The notes: generated by a model from the sequence alone, not told the origin. A DNA stretch of 64,000 bases from Moryella indoligenes (GCF_030812885.1 NZ_JAUSTO010000008.1:84105-148104), one strand, 5' to 3'; positions 1 through 9,343 are shown, numbered from the stretch's first letter. Program-made: numbers and translations.

Positions 1-1
1 A

Positions 2-1363
2 TCCGCGAGCGGCGCAGACCTTCAGGCGATCTTTGACGGCGCCGGCTTCGACGCGCTCGGCACCGGAAACACGCCCGCCGACCCCATCCTCGGGCAGGTG
101 CACATCGCGACCTATAAAATGATGGATCAGAACGGCAATCAGATTAACTACACTGCAACGAACGATGCGGGCAAGGGGCTCTTTAACGCCGGCGGCTTTT
201 CCAAGTTCTACATGGTACACACCGGCGTCGCGCGGCTCTACTACCGCACCTACACCGATGCGCACGGCTGGAGCCCCTGGGCCACCTCAAAGGAGCTCAC
301 CCCCTACAACGAGGACGGCTCCAAGGTACAGGCCATCCAGATCCGCGCAAAGGGCTATGCACACACGCTGAACGACATCTACTACAAGGTCATGCTGAGC
401 GACGGAACCGTGCTCGACTGGGCAAAGAACGGCCAGACCGCCGGCACCATGGGTTCCGACCGCTACATCGTAGGAATCCGTGTGGGCTTCTGGCACAACA
501 CAGAGCACTTCCCCTACGCCTCAAAGAATCTCATGGCCGGCTCCGCCTATGAGGGCGCATACCTTGACGGCAGCGGCGTACACTACTCAAGCCACAACGG
601 CCAGCCCTACACCGGCTGGGGCTTTATCGACAACACACAGTACTACTTCATCGACAGCGCGCCCGCACAGGGCTGGCAGTATATCAACGGCTACAAGTAC
701 TACTTCAACTCTGACGGCAGCGTCGTGACGGACCTGGAGCCCGTCATGGGACTTCAGCCCAGCTATCAGATCAATTACAACAAGGCGACCCGCACCATGT
801 ATGTGCTTGCGAAGGATGGGGACAACGGCTATATCATCCCGTTCAAGACCTTCAACTCCACCTGCGGGCCGGACACCCCGCTGGGAGATTACAACACCTA
901 TGTGAAGTATGATGTGAAGTTCATGCACGACGATATCTACTGCAAGTACTTAAGCCGCTTCTTCAAAGGCTTCATCATTCACTCGATCCTGTACTACAGC
1001 TCCAGGCTGGAGCTCGACGCAATCACCTACAACTATATCGATGATGCGGCCTCCGGCGGCTGTATCCGCCTCCTGACCGGCAACTCCTACTGGGTCTACC
1101 AGAACTGCCCGAAGGGAACTAGAGTCCATATCTATGAGGACAAATGGGACAAGGGCCCGGTGGAGAAGGATGCGATTGAGATGCCCATCCCGCGCGAGCA
1201 GACCTGGGATCCGACCGATCCCTCCTCTCCGGAGGCACAGGCAGCCATCGCAGCTGCTGCCGCCGCGGAGCAGGAGAAGGCCGCGGCAGTCGCAGCCGGC
1301 ACCGCAACGCTCTCCGCGGAGGAGCGGCAGCTCCAGAACGAGCTCGCGGCGAGCGCAAACTGA
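2..1363 (+). CDS. L,D-transpeptidase (YkuD domain) with N-terminal wall-binding-like repeats, 5'-truncated
   Basis: The reading frame is open from base 2, so the true start lies outside the window; the first in-frame ATG/GTG-type start at 98 is not the real one. The N-terminal 200 residues are rich in Trp, Tyr and Gly, with phrases such as GWSPWATSKE and a GW...YYF...GYKYYFNSDG repeat that resembles clostridial ChW/choline-binding-like wall-binding modules. The C-terminal half is a YkuD catalytic domain: the His of FIIHS and the Cys of SGGCIRL form the expected His-Cys pair. It should make 3-3 peptidoglycan crosslinks outside the membrane. After the catalytic domain there is a Pro-rich stretch and an Ala/Glu-rich tail of about 50 residues, which is unusual. 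The gene ends before a strong bidirectional terminator. Confidence 0.85.
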   Translation, partial: SASGADLQAIFDGAGFDALGTGNTPADPILGQVHIATYKMMDQNGNQINYTATNDAGKGLFNAGGFSKFYMVHTGVARLYYRTYTDAHGWSPWATSKELTPYNEDGSKVQAIQIRAKGYAHTLNDIYYKVMLSDGTVLDWAKNGQTAGTMGSDRYIVGIRVGFWHNTEHFPYASKNLMAGSAYEGAYLDGSGVHYSSHNGQPYTGWGFIDNTQYYFIDSAPAQGWQYINGYKYYFNSDGSVVTDLEPVMGLQPSYQINYNKATRTMYVLAKDGDNGYIIPFKTFNSTCGPDTPLGDYNTYVKYDVKFMHDDIYCKYLSRFFKGFIIHSILYYSSRLELDAITYNYIDDAASGGCIRLLTGNSYWVYQNCPKGTRVHIYEDKWDKGPVEKDAIEMPIPREQTWDPTDPSSPEAQAAIAAAAAAEQEKAAAVAAGTATLSAEERQLQNELAASAN

Positions 1364-1412
1364 ATACAGTCACTCTGGGAGAAGTGCGAAAAAGATATCC
1401 CTTCTCTGAAGA

Positions 1413-1458
1413 GAACGAACCGGCGCGGCAGTCTTCATACTGCCGCGCCGGTTCGTTC
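1413..1458. terminator. Bidirectional terminator between ldt and dnaB
   Basis: A perfect 20-bp inverted repeat (1413-1432 pairing with 1439-1458) around a 6-nt loop lies between two convergent genes. It can fold equally well in either transcript and would end both. Confidence 0.8.
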
Positions 1459-1497
1459 TATGCGCAGTTTGGAAAATCATCTGAACACTATTTTGCT

Positions 1498-2835
1498 TCA
1501 CCTCGCAATATTTACAAATCTCGTCGTGTCCGGCTTCCAGAGCAACGTCACCGTCCCAATCGGGCCGTTTCTCTGCTTGGCAATGATGACCTCCGCCTCA
1601 TTCGGGTGCTCCGTATCCTTATTATAGTAATCGTCCCTGTACAGAAACATCACGACATCGGCATCCTGCTCAATTGCCCCCGACTCTCGGAGATCAGAGA
1701 GCATGGGACGATGATCCGGACGCGTCTCGCAGGCGCGCGACAGCTGCGAGAGCGCAATGACCGGCGCCTTGAGTTCACGGGCCAGTGCCTTTAAGCTTCG
1801 CGAGATCTCCGATATCTCCTGTTGACGGTTCTCCCCGGAGCGCCCGCTGCCGCTCATGAGCTGCAGATAGTCGATAATCACAAGATCCAGTCCGCTCTCA
1901 AGCTTGCGCTTCCTGCACTTGCTCCGCAGCTCCCCGATGCTGATGCCGGGGGTGTCGTCGATCAGCAGATTGCTGCTGCCCGACACGCGAACCGCTGCCG
2001 CCAGCAGCTGGTCAAAATCTGTCGGCGTCAGTGAACCGGTGCGCATCTTCTGCGCATCAATCCCGGATTCCATGGAGAGTATACGATTCACCAGCTGCTC
2101 CTTGCTCATCTCCAGAGAGAAGATCATGCAGGAGAGCCCCTTCTTCACTGCGGCGTGCTCCACCACATTCAGAACAAAGGCCGTCTTTCCCATGGAGGGA
2201 CGCGCCGCAATCAGAATCAAATCTGAGGGCTGCATACCGCTTGTCTTGCTGTCCAGATCCAGAAAGCCCGTCGGAATACCGGTCACCGCCGCCCCGCTCA
2301 TATAAGCCTCCTGAATCTTCTCCATGACATTGATCGTCACCTGATCGATTGGAACAAATTCCGACGCGCCCTTTGCCTGCAGAAGCCGGAATATCTTCTC
2401 CTCCGTCTCCTGCAAGAGCACATCCACCTCGTCCCTGTCCGCATAACAGCTGTTCTCGATCTCCTCATTGACCCGGATCAGCCGGCGCTTCACCGCCTTG
2501 TCGTGGACGATGCGGGCATAGGCCTTGATATTCGCGGAGGTAGGAACATTTTCCACGATGCTCCGCACAAAATCAATGCTGCCAACCTCAGGCGGAACAT
2601 CCTTCTCCTTCAGCTTCTCCTGCACTGTCACCAGATCGATTGGTTTTCCCTCATTAAAGAGCTCGCCCATGCACTCGAACACAGCCGCATACTGTCTGGA
2701 GTAGAAATCGTCTGCGGCACAGATATCCAGCGCCGCAGCAACCGCCTCCTTATCCATCAGCATAGAGCCGATCACGGACTGCTCCGCTTCAAGATTGTGC
2801 GGAAGCACACGTTTTAAGAGAGTTTCCTCGGCCAT
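1498..2835 (-). CDS. dnaB: Replicative DNA helicase DnaB
   Basis: The 445-residue product is a full-length DnaB-type hexameric helicase that unwinds DNA at the fork. The N-terminal DnaB domain (PHNLEAEQSVIGSML) is followed by a RecA-like core with Walker A AARPSMGKTAF near residue 210, a Walker B-like LVIIDYLQLM and the conserved ALSQLSRACE and SDLRESGAIEQDAD motifs. Its ATG shares a base with the rplI stop codon, so the two are translationally coupled. It is the last gene of gdpP-rplI-dnaB, an order typical of Firmicutes. Confidence 0.97.
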   Translation of the reverse strand: MAEETLLKRVLPHNLEAEQSVIGSMLMDKEAVAAALDICAADDFYSRQYAAVFECMGELFNEGKPIDLVTVQEKLKEKDVPPEVGSIDFVRSIVENVPTSANIKAYARIVHDKAVKRRLIRVNEEIENSCYADRDEVDVLLQETEEKIFRLLQAKGASEFVPIDQVTINVMEKIQEAYMSGAAVTGIPTGFLDLDSKTSGMQPSDLILIAARPSMGKTAFVLNVVEHAAVKKGLSCMIFSLEMSKEQLVNRILSMESGIDAQKMRTGSLTPTDFDQLLAAAVRVSGSSNLLIDDTPGISIGELRSKCRKRKLESGLDLVIIDYLQLMSGSGRSGENRQQEISEISRSLKALARELKAPVIALSQLSRACETRPDHRPMLSDLRESGAIEQDADVVMFLYRDDYYNKDTEHPNEAEVIIAKQRNGPIGTVTLLWKPDTTRFVNIAR

Positions 2836-3281
2836 TACGCCTCCACTACCTGAACCTTCAGCTTCGCCTGCACATCCTTATGCAGTTTCACCGCTGTCTC
2901 AAAGCTTCCAAAGCTCTTGATCGGCTCCGCCAGCACGATCTTCTTTCTGTCAATTTCAAGAGAAAGCTGCTGCTTCACCGCCTCTGCAATCTCCTTTGTG
3001 GAGACAGAGCCGTAGGTCTTTCCATTTTCTCCGCCCTTGATCGCAAGCTTCACCTCTGCCGCCTCAAGCCGCTTCGCGAGGGCCTGCGCCTCCGCCAGCT
3101 GTTCCGCCGCGATCCGGTCGGCATTCGCCTTTTTGAGTTTCAGTGTATTCAGATTCTCTGCCGTTGCTGGTGCACCAAGCTTCTTCGGCAGCAGAAAATT
3201 TCTTGCATACCCCTCAGAGACCTCCACCAGCGCGCCCGCCTTGCCGAGTGACTTCACATCCTGTAAAAGTACTATTTTCAT
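2835..3281 (-). CDS. rplI: 50S ribosomal protein L9
   Basis: The 148-residue protein has the normal L9 length. The N-terminal 23S-binding domain begins with the signature KIVLLQDVKSLGKAGALVEVSEGYARNFLLP, interrupted by no gaps, then a long charged helix (residues about 40-75), then the C-terminal domain. L9 sits at the base of the L1 stalk and restrains frameshifting. It lies 3 bp after gdpP and overlaps the start of dnaB by one base. Confidence 0.97.
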   Translation of the reverse strand: MKIVLLQDVKSLGKAGALVEVSEGYARNFLLPKKLGAPATAENLNTLKLKKANADRIAAEQLAEAQALAKRLEAAEVKLAIKGGENGKTYGSVSTKEIAEAVKQQLSLEIDRKKIVLAEPIKSFGSFETAVKLHKDVQAKLKVQVVEA

Positions 3282-3284
3282 AAT

Positions 3285-5285
3285 TTATATCTCACCTTTC
3301 TCAAGCATTTCATCTATCACTGCCCGTATCTTCGCGGCAGCATCTTCTGCTGTGACACCGGGGAGCTGCGCGCCTGCGATGGTTCTGTGACCGCCTCCGC
3401 CAAGCTTCTCCAGCATAACCTGAACATTTACCTCATCAATCGAGCGAGCGCTGACATAGACTTTTTCCTCATACTCGGTCAGGACGATGCTCGCCTTGAT
3501 TCCCACAATATCCAAGAGATCATTTGCCGCCTGCGCACCGATCACCGTGGGACTCTCAAGTCCCTCTGACGGACAGATACTTATAGCAAAGTGCTCCCTG
3601 TAGATCTCCGCATTGTGTATGGCCTCCGCCTTTGCGCGATAGTCCTCAAGCTTCTCACGGAACAGCTTCCGCACACGCGTCACATCTGCGCCGTTTCTGC
3701 GCAGGAAAGCCGCCGCCTCAAAGGTGCGCACCCCCGACTGATTCATGAAGTTATGCGTATCGATCACGATGCCCGCATACATGGCATCCGCCTCCGCCGC
3801 GCGCAGCTTCACATTATCCGAGATATACTGCACGATCTCCGAGACCATCTCGCAGGCACTGGACGCGGAGGTCTCCACATAGGAGAGCTGCGCATTTTTT
3901 ATGTAGTCCTGGCTCTGACGGTGATGATCCAGCACCACGACGGTCTTTGCCGCCTCAAGGAGCTTCGGGGCCTCCACGATAGAGGGACGGTTCGTATCGA
4001 CCACAACGAGCACGGAGCCCTCATCCAGAAGCTCCAGCGCCTTTTCCTCCGAAATGAACATATCCTCCGGGTACTCTCCGCCCGTAAACCGCTTCATCAT
4101 AGGCCCAACTGAGGAATTCACCACCGAGGCGACGATGTGCGCCCGCTTCTCCATGGTCTGTGCGATGCGCCACACACCGATAGCCGAGCCCAGAGAGTCG
4201 ATATCCATCATCTTATGGCCCATAATAAACAGTCTGTCCTTATTCTCCAGCAGCTCGCGGAAGGCGTGTGCCTTGACCCTGGCTTTGACGCGGGTTGTCT
4301 TCTCCTTGGAATTGGACTTTCCGCCGTAATAGCGTATTCCCTCCGCGTTCTTCACCACTGCCTGATCGCCGCCGCGCCCCAGCGCCATATCAATCGCCTG
4401 ACGCGCAAATTCATAGCACTGATCGTAGCTCTCGCCGCCGTCTCCGATACCGATTGACAGAGTGATGCGCATCTCATTTCCGATATTTACTGTCTTGACC
4501 TGCTCCAGTATATCGAACTGACTCTCCTGAAGCGTATAGAGATACTGCCGCTCAATCACGAAGAAATACTTGTCCTTTTCCAGCTTCCGGATGATCGCAT
4601 GCAGCGCGTCAAAGCAGCGCACGATCTTCCGGTCTATCATCGCCGTGAGCAGCGAGCGCCGCACCTCATCGACGCTCTCCATGGCCTCCTCATAGTTGTC
4701 GAGATACAAAAGACCCGCAACCATCTGCCTGCTGTCATTTTCCTCCTGAAGGGCGAGCAGCGCTGTCTCGTCATAGAGGTACACTGCAAAGATGCGGTCC
4801 ATCGCCTCACCTGTGCGCGTCACCCGGACGCGCAGCCGGAGCTCATCCAGCTTCAGGTGAAAATCCTCGCACTCCCCGACCTCTGTGAGCCGCGTCGCCA
4901 TGAGCTCCGGGAAGAGCTCCTCCAGCCTTCCCATATGCAGGCGCCGCCCCTTCAGCAGCCGCTTCCACGCCCGGTTCTGCCAGACCAGAGTGCCCCCGCG
5001 GTCCATCAGCGCATAGGCCACATCGAGATCGTCCGAGAGACGCTTCTGCAGCGCATCCGTTGCGACCGCATAGCTCACCATAGCTCTCAGAATATGCTTT
5101 CTGGATCCGAAGTAGAGCCGCAGACAGAACACCAGAATGACGAGGAGCATGAAGGCTGCCCCTCTTCGTCCGTGCCGGCCAGGAAGGAGCAGCGCAATGG
5201 CCGCGGCAACAGAGAGCACAGCCGGAATCAGCGCCCATCGAAGGTAGCTCTGCAATAGCTCCTGTGCCTTTTTTTCTTCTTTCAT
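3285..5285 (-). CDS. gdpP: Cyclic-di-AMP phosphodiesterase GdpP (DHH family)
   Basis: GdpP hydrolyses the second messenger c-di-AMP at the membrane and so affects potassium balance and cell wall stress. From the chosen ATG (preceded by a GGGGAG-type ribosome site) the protein has 666 residues. Two membrane segments lie at about 15-60, a degenerate PAS region at about 80-170, and a GGDEF-like domain without an intact GGDEF motif at about 175-310. The DHH/DHHA1 phosphodiesterase follows, with MGHKMMDIDS at 355-364, VVVDTN near 428 and the DHH at about 453-455, and the GGGGH motif near the C terminus. A longer ORF start 33 bp upstream lacks a ribosome site. Confidence 0.95.
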   Translation of the reverse strand: MKEEKKAQELLQSYLRWALIPAVLSVAAAIALLLPGRHGRRGAAFMLLVILVFCLRLYFGSRKHILRAMVSYAVATDALQKRLSDDLDVAYALMDRGGTLVWQNRAWKRLLKGRRLHMGRLEELFPELMATRLTEVGECEDFHLKLDELRLRVRVTRTGEAMDRIFAVYLYDETALLALQEENDSRQMVAGLLYLDNYEEAMESVDEVRRSLLTAMIDRKIVRCFDALHAIIRKLEKDKYFFVIERQYLYTLQESQFDILEQVKTVNIGNEMRITLSIGIGDGGESYDQCYEFARQAIDMALGRGGDQAVVKNAEGIRYYGGKSNSKEKTTRVKARVKAHAFRELLENKDRLFIMGHKMMDIDSLGSAIGVWRIAQTMEKRAHIVASVVNSSVGPMMKRFTGGEYPEDMFISEEKALELLDEGSVLVVVDTNRPSIVEAPKLLEAAKTVVVLDHHRQSQDYIKNAQLSYVETSASSACEMVSEIVQYISDNVKLRAAEADAMYAGIVIDTHNFMNQSGVRTFEAAAFLRRNGADVTRVRKLFREKLEDYRAKAEAIHNAEIYREHFAISICPSEGLESPTVIGAQAANDLLDIVGIKASIVLTEYEEKVYVSARSIDEVNVQVMLEKLGGGGHRTIAGAQLPGVTAEDAAAKIRAVIDEMLEKGEI

Positions 5286-5338
5286 CTGCTTTTTCTCCCC
5301 TGTTGCGCAAATGCGCAATGGATGTAAAGATAAAATTA

Positions 5339-5347
5339 ATTATAGCA
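5339..5347 (-). promoter_or_regulatory. Extended -10 promoter for gdpP-rplI-dnaB
   Basis: On the minus strand the sequence TGCTATAAT is an extended -10 element about 55 bases before the gdpP ATG. No good -35 hexamer is seen at 16-18 bp, which fits an extended -10 promoter. Confidence 0.5.
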
Positions 5348-5389
5348 TAGATTCCCTGATTCCGCACCATCTCCGCAGCTTCCCACGCC

Positions 5390-5418
5390 TTCACAATTAA
5401 TTCCCGATATGCTATATT
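5390..5418 (+). promoter_or_regulatory. Sigma-A promoter of ybaK
   Basis: TTCACA (5390-5395) and TATATT (5413-5418) are separated by exactly 17 bp. The predicted transcription start falls on or within a base or two of the ybaK ATG at 5425. Confidence 0.6.
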
Positions 5419-5424
5419 ACAGTT

Positions 5425-5904
5425 ATGTCTAAAAACAGCGAAAAAACCAATGTATGCCGCCTTCTGGACGGCAAAAAAGTGAGTTATGTGGAGCATCGCT
5501 ACTCCCCGGATGAGGCCGTCAGCGCCACTGAGGTGGCAGCCTCTCTGCAGCAGGATCCCCAGCGTGTGTTCAAGACTCTCGTCACTGTCGGAAAAAGCGG
5601 CCGCAATTATGTCTTTGTCATTCCCGGCCCGGAGGAGCTGGATCTGAAAAAAGCCGCCGCCGCAGTGGGAGAGAAGTCCGTTGAGATGCTGAAATCCAAG
5701 GATCTGCTCGGTCTCACCGGCTATATCCACGGAGGATGTTCCCCCATCGGCATGAAAAAGTATTTCCGCACCGTCATCCACGAAACCGCGGCCGGATTTC
5801 CAACCATCATTATGTCCGCAGGAAAGATCGGTTATCAGGTAGAGCTGTCCCTCGACGGTCTTGAGAAGATGATACGCTTTGAGCTCTGTGATCTCATCAA
5901 GTGA
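5425..5904 (+). CDS. ybaK: Cys-tRNA(Pro)/Cys-tRNA(Cys) deacylase, YbaK family
   Basis: The 159-residue protein matches the YbaK/EbsC editing fold that clears mischarged Cys-tRNA(Pro) in the cytoplasm. It carries the family motifs VSYVEHRYSPDEAVSATEVA (N-terminal), DPQRVFKTLV, the FVIPGPEELDLKKAA core and the GYIHGGCSPIGMKK active-site region. There is no Shine-Dalgarno sequence before the ATG, and the -10 box lies only 6 bases upstream, so the mRNA is probably leaderless. It is followed 15 bp later by the PBP gene in the same direction. Confidence 0.93.
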   Translation: MSKNSEKTNVCRLLDGKKVSYVEHRYSPDEAVSATEVAASLQQDPQRVFKTLVTVGKSGRNYVFVIPGPEELDLKKAAAAVGEKSVEMLKSKDLLGLTGYIHGGCSPIGMKKYFRTVIHETAAGFPTIIMSAGKIGYQVELSLDGLEKMIRFELCDLIK

Positions 5905-5919
5905 CAGCCGGAGGCAGCC

Positions 5920-8415
5920 ATGAACAATACAGCAAACAGAAGAACAGCCAGAAGAAAACAGAGCAGGCGCCATCCCATCGTCCATTTCTTCAAGCTTTTG
6001 CTTCTCATCCTGATGCTGCTCCTTCTCAGTATCGGCATCATCATTTTCGTCAAGGTTTTTCCAGAATTCCGCAGACTGCAGGAGCGCGCGCTGGAGACCT
6101 ACTCTCACATGAGTGAGGAGGATTTCCGTCTTGTCACCGATACAGAGATCTACGACAGGGACAATCAGCTTGTCGGCGTCATCAACACCGGACACTATAT
6201 TTATGTTCCCTTCGACGAGATAAGCCCCTGGCTCAAGAAGGCCTATATCGATCAGGAGGATCGCCGCTTCTACTCGCACAACGGCGTGGATCTGGTGGCG
6301 ATGGCCCGCGCCTCGCTCTCCTATCTGAAGAACCGCCGGGTGACGCAGGGAGGCTCCACCATCACCCAGCAGGTCATAAAAAACACCTACCTGACGCAGG
6401 AGCGCACCCTCGAGCGAAAGCTCACCGAAATACTGATCGCTCCGCAGCTGGAACAGAAATTCGGCAAGGATCAGATTCTTGAATTCTACTGCAACGGAAA
6501 TTTCTATGCCCACGGCTGTTACGGTGTCGGCGCGGCAAGCCGCTACTATTTCAACAAGACCGCGGCCGAGCTGGAGCCCTGGGAGGCCGCCGTGCTGGTC
6601 GGAATCAGCAACCGCCCGGCGAGCTACGAGCCCGTAAACCACAGCAAAAACTCCCTCCGGAAGCGGAATGAGATCCTGAACAGCATGTATGCGTGCGGGG
6701 ATCTCACCGAGGCCGAGCTGAAGGAATATCAGGCAAAACCGCTGGAGATCTACGCGGTCGCCGAGGAGAGCGTTCCGGAGAACTATCAGACGAGCTACGC
6801 CATCTACTGCGCCGCACAGCAGCTCTTAAAGAACGACGGCTTTGAATTTCAATATACCTTCGACACCAAGGACGAGTACGAGGCATATCAGGCGAGCTAC
6901 AAAGAAGCCTTCGCCGAGAAGAGCGAAGCAGTGCGCTCCGGCGGCTACAAGATCTACACCACTCTAGACTCCTCCATACAGCGAATCGCCCAGCAGCAGC
7001 TCGACGATGCGCTGGATGCGCGCTCAGATGAGCGGCAGGAGAACGGAAAATACGCCCTGCAGGGCGCCGCTGTCGTTGTGGACAATGCTTCCGGCACCGT
7101 GACGGCGATCGTCGGCGGCAGAGGTACAGAGGATGTCTATAACCGCGGCTTTCTGGCAAAGCGTCAGCCCGGCTCCTCCATCAAGCCCCTCCTGGACTAT
7201 GCGCCCGCCTTTGAGACCGGCTACTTCTATCCCTCCTACGTCATCGACGACCATGAGTTCGAGGGCGGCCCCAAAAACTCAGGGGGCCGCTACCACGGCT
7301 ACCTGCCCATACGCGAGGCGCTGAACCGCTCGCTGAACACCGTCGCGTGGCAGCTGCTGCAGAAGGTCGGCATCCGAAACGGTCTTGCCTACCTGGGTAA
7401 GATGGAATTCTCCTCCCTCTCGTGGAAGGACAGCAGTGCTGCTGCCGTGTCAATCGGCGGTTTCACCTACGGCACACGTGTCGTCGATATGGCCAAGGGC
7501 TATGCCACACTGGCAAATGGCGGCGTCTACGACGAGCGCAGCTGCCTGCGCAGCCTCATCTACGACAGAAGCGGCGATGAACTTCTGCAGGACAACTTAA
7601 AAAAGGTACAGGTGTACACCGAGGGCACCGCCTATATGATTACCGATGTCCTGAAGGGCACCATGGACATGCCCTACGGAACCGGTCGCGGGCTGGATAT
7701 CTCCGGTCAGCAGGCAGCCGGCAAGACAGGCACCGCAAACGACTCCAAGGACACCTGGTTCTGCGGCTATACTCCCTACTACACCACAGCCGTCTGGATC
7801 GGCTACGACACCCCCCGCGCCATGCCGGGCATCTATGGCGCCACGGTATCCGGCCGCATCTGGAACCGTATCATGAGTGAGATCCATGAAGGTCTCCCCG
7901 AAAAGGACTGGCGCCAGCCCTCCTCTGTCATAGAGGCATGGGTAGACTACGACACCGGAGCACAGGTGAGCTATAACAGCGGCATCCGCGACTACTTCAA
8001 TACCGCAGTCAATCCGGCTGCAAAGTCTGCCTATGAGGCGGTCAACGGAACCAGCGAATACGATCCGAACGCCTACCGCTGGCGGGAGGAGGATACGCTC
8101 CCCGAAAGCGCCTCAAGCGAGGAAGATACGCTTCCTGAGGAGTTGCCCCCGGACTATGACTATGAGCCAATCACCGGCGTAGACGGCGGCCCGGGCGTCT
8201 CGCCCAGGCACCCCTCTACCACAGCGGAGGTCTCTGCCGCGGCAGCGCCGACAGAGCACAGAACCAGCGAGATCTACGACGATCCGGACTACATCAATCC
8301 GCCCCCAGAGGAGCATCGCGACGATGGACCCAGTGTTTCCGCCACCATTGCCCCCGCCCCGCACCCCACAGCTCCTGATATAGAGCCCGGCGGTCCTGAT
8401 TTTGAAGATTTCTGA
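5920..8415 (+). CDS. Class A penicillin-binding protein (glycosyltransferase/transpeptidase)
   Basis: This 831-residue bifunctional enzyme polymerises lipid II and crosslinks peptides outside the membrane. A basic N terminus and one membrane helix (about 20-46) precede a GT51 domain with the catalytic Glu in QEDRRFYSHNG (E113) and QGGSTITQQ (143-151). The transpeptidase domain has the SxxK nucleophile in PGSSIKP (S419), SLN at 471-473 and KTGT at 602-605. A Pro/Glu/Ser-rich, probably disordered tail of about 120 residues follows. The ATG follows a GGAGG-type ribosome site just after ybaK, so both probably share a transcript. It is pbpA/ponA-like; the exact paralogue cannot be named. Confidence 0.95.
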   Translation: MNNTANRRTARRKQSRRHPIVHFFKLLLLILMLLLLSIGIIIFVKVFPEFRRLQERALETYSHMSEEDFRLVTDTEIYDRDNQLVGVINTGHYIYVPFDEISPWLKKAYIDQEDRRFYSHNGVDLVAMARASLSYLKNRRVTQGGSTITQQVIKNTYLTQERTLERKLTEILIAPQLEQKFGKDQILEFYCNGNFYAHGCYGVGAASRYYFNKTAAELEPWEAAVLVGISNRPASYEPVNHSKNSLRKRNEILNSMYACGDLTEAELKEYQAKPLEIYAVAEESVPENYQTSYAIYCAAQQLLKNDGFEFQYTFDTKDEYEAYQASYKEAFAEKSEAVRSGGYKIYTTLDSSIQRIAQQQLDDALDARSDERQENGKYALQGAAVVVDNASGTVTAIVGGRGTEDVYNRGFLAKRQPGSSIKPLLDYAPAFETGYFYPSYVIDDHEFEGGPKNSGGRYHGYLPIREALNRSLNTVAWQLLQKVGIRNGLAYLGKMEFSSLSWKDSSAAAVSIGGFTYGTRVVDMAKGYATLANGGVYDERSCLRSLIYDRSGDELLQDNLKKVQVYTEGTAYMITDVLKGTMDMPYGTGRGLDISGQQAAGKTGTANDSKDTWFCGYTPYYTTAVWIGYDTPRAMPGIYGATVSGRIWNRIMSEIHEGLPEKDWRQPSSVIEAWVDYDTGAQVSYNSGIRDYFNTAVNPAAKSAYEAVNGTSEYDPNAYRWREEDTLPESASSEEDTLPEELPPDYDYEPITGVDGGPGVSPRHPSTTAEVSAAAAPTEHRTSEIYDDPDYINPPPEEHRDDGPSVSATIAPAPHPTAPDIEPGGPDFEDF

Positions 8416-8481
8416 TTTTTGCATATTTATCGAGCGAGTAAGGGGCTATCGCGAAACAGTTGAAACACTGTTTGTCCGTCA

Positions 8482-8511
8482 AAAAAAGAAGCTCAGACGA
8501 GCTTCTTTTTT
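8482..8511. terminator. Bidirectional terminator between the PBP gene and rpsR
   Basis: A perfect 13-bp stem with a 4-nt loop has an A-run on one side and a T-run on the other. It therefore ends transcripts from both convergent genes. Confidence 0.9.
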
Positions 8512-8547
8512 CTTGTCTCTATTCTTTTCCCGCCATATGCAGGCAGA

Positions 8548-8817
8548 TCAATCTACCTGGTACGGAAGCAGCGCGATGTGACGTGCTCTCTTGATCGCAA
8601 CGGTCAGCGCTCTCTGATGTCTGGCGCAGTTGCCGGTGATGCGGCGCGGAAGAATCTTTCCTCTCTCGGAAATATATTTCTTCAGTGTAGCGACATCCTT
8701 ATAGTCAATCGGCTTCGCATTCTGCGCGCAGAACACACAGACTTTTCTTCTTCTGCGCATCCCGCCCGGTCTTCTGCTTCTCTGGCCATCGGGTCTTTCA
8801 CTCTTGGTAAAAGCCAT
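8548..8817 (-). CDS. rpsR: 30S ribosomal protein S18
   Basis: From the ATG of MAFTKSERP the product has 89 residues. It has an Arg-rich N terminus, then KVCVFCAQN, DYKDVATLKKYISERGKILPRR within the typical S18 core, and RHQRALTVAIKRARHIALLPY. S18 pairs with S6 on the 30S platform. A start six codons further upstream lacks support; a GGGGGACAAG-type ribosome site precedes the chosen ATG. It is the last gene of rpsF-ssb-rpsR and ends at a strong terminator. Confidence 0.96.
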   Translation of the reverse strand: MAFTKSERPDGQRSRRPGGMRRRRKVCVFCAQNAKPIDYKDVATLKKYISERGKILPRRITGNCARHQRALTVAIKRARHIALLPYQVD

Positions 8818-8840
8818 GATCTTGTCCCCCTTCAATCAGT

Positions 8841-9326
8841 TTAGTTGAACGGAAGTCCTTCGTCCTCGACTCCGTCCGGGATATTCATAAATCCCTCGGT
8901 GCTCGCACTCTGGGGGCTCGGCTTCTCGCTTCCCGCGTAACCGCCCGTCTGCCCGCCTCCGTAACTGGAAGGCGCGCCGCCCGCCGGTGCTCCGGCACCC
9001 TTGCTGTCAGCAAACTCCTGGTCATCTACGATGACCTCTGTCGTATAAACTTTCTGTCCATCTCGGTTGGTATAGCTGCCGGTCTGTATACGACCGGAGA
9101 CGAGGACGCGCATGCCCTGACGGAAATAGCGCTCCGCAAACTCGCCCGATCTGTCGAAGGCAACGCAGGGGATGAAATCCGCCGTCTGCTGGTCTCCGCC
9201 CTGATTCCTCCGGCCTCTTCTGTCCACGGCCAGAGTATAGCGCGCAATTGCCATGGAGCGCTCGCCGCTGGAATATCTGACTTCGGGATCTCTGGTCAGT
9301 CTGCCCATCAAAATGACTCTGTTCAT
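8841..9326 (-). CDS. ssb: Single-stranded DNA-binding protein
   Basis: The 161-residue protein starts MNRVILMGRLTRDPEVRYS, the classic SSB OB-fold entry. The OB domain covers about residues 1-108. A Gly/Ser/Gln-rich linker leads to the acidic tip DEGLPFN, a variant of the usual DDDIPF peptide that recruits partner proteins. It coats single-stranded DNA in replication and repair. It lies between rpsF and rpsR as in most Firmicutes. Confidence 0.97.
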   Translation of the reverse strand: MNRVILMGRLTRDPEVRYSSGERSMAIARYTLAVDRRGRRNQGGDQQTADFIPCVAFDRSGEFAERYFRQGMRVLVSGRIQTGSYTNRDGQKVYTTEVIVDDQEFADSKGAGAPAGGAPSSYGGGQTGGYAGSEKPSPQSASTEGFMNIPDGVEDEGLPFN

Positions 9327-9343
9327 ACTCTCACTCTTTCTGA

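Noticed and set aside
4843..6642. A 599-codon minus-strand ORF crossing gdpP, ybaK and the PBP gene
   Set aside because: It runs across three well supported genes and two promoters in another frame; it cannot be a real gene.
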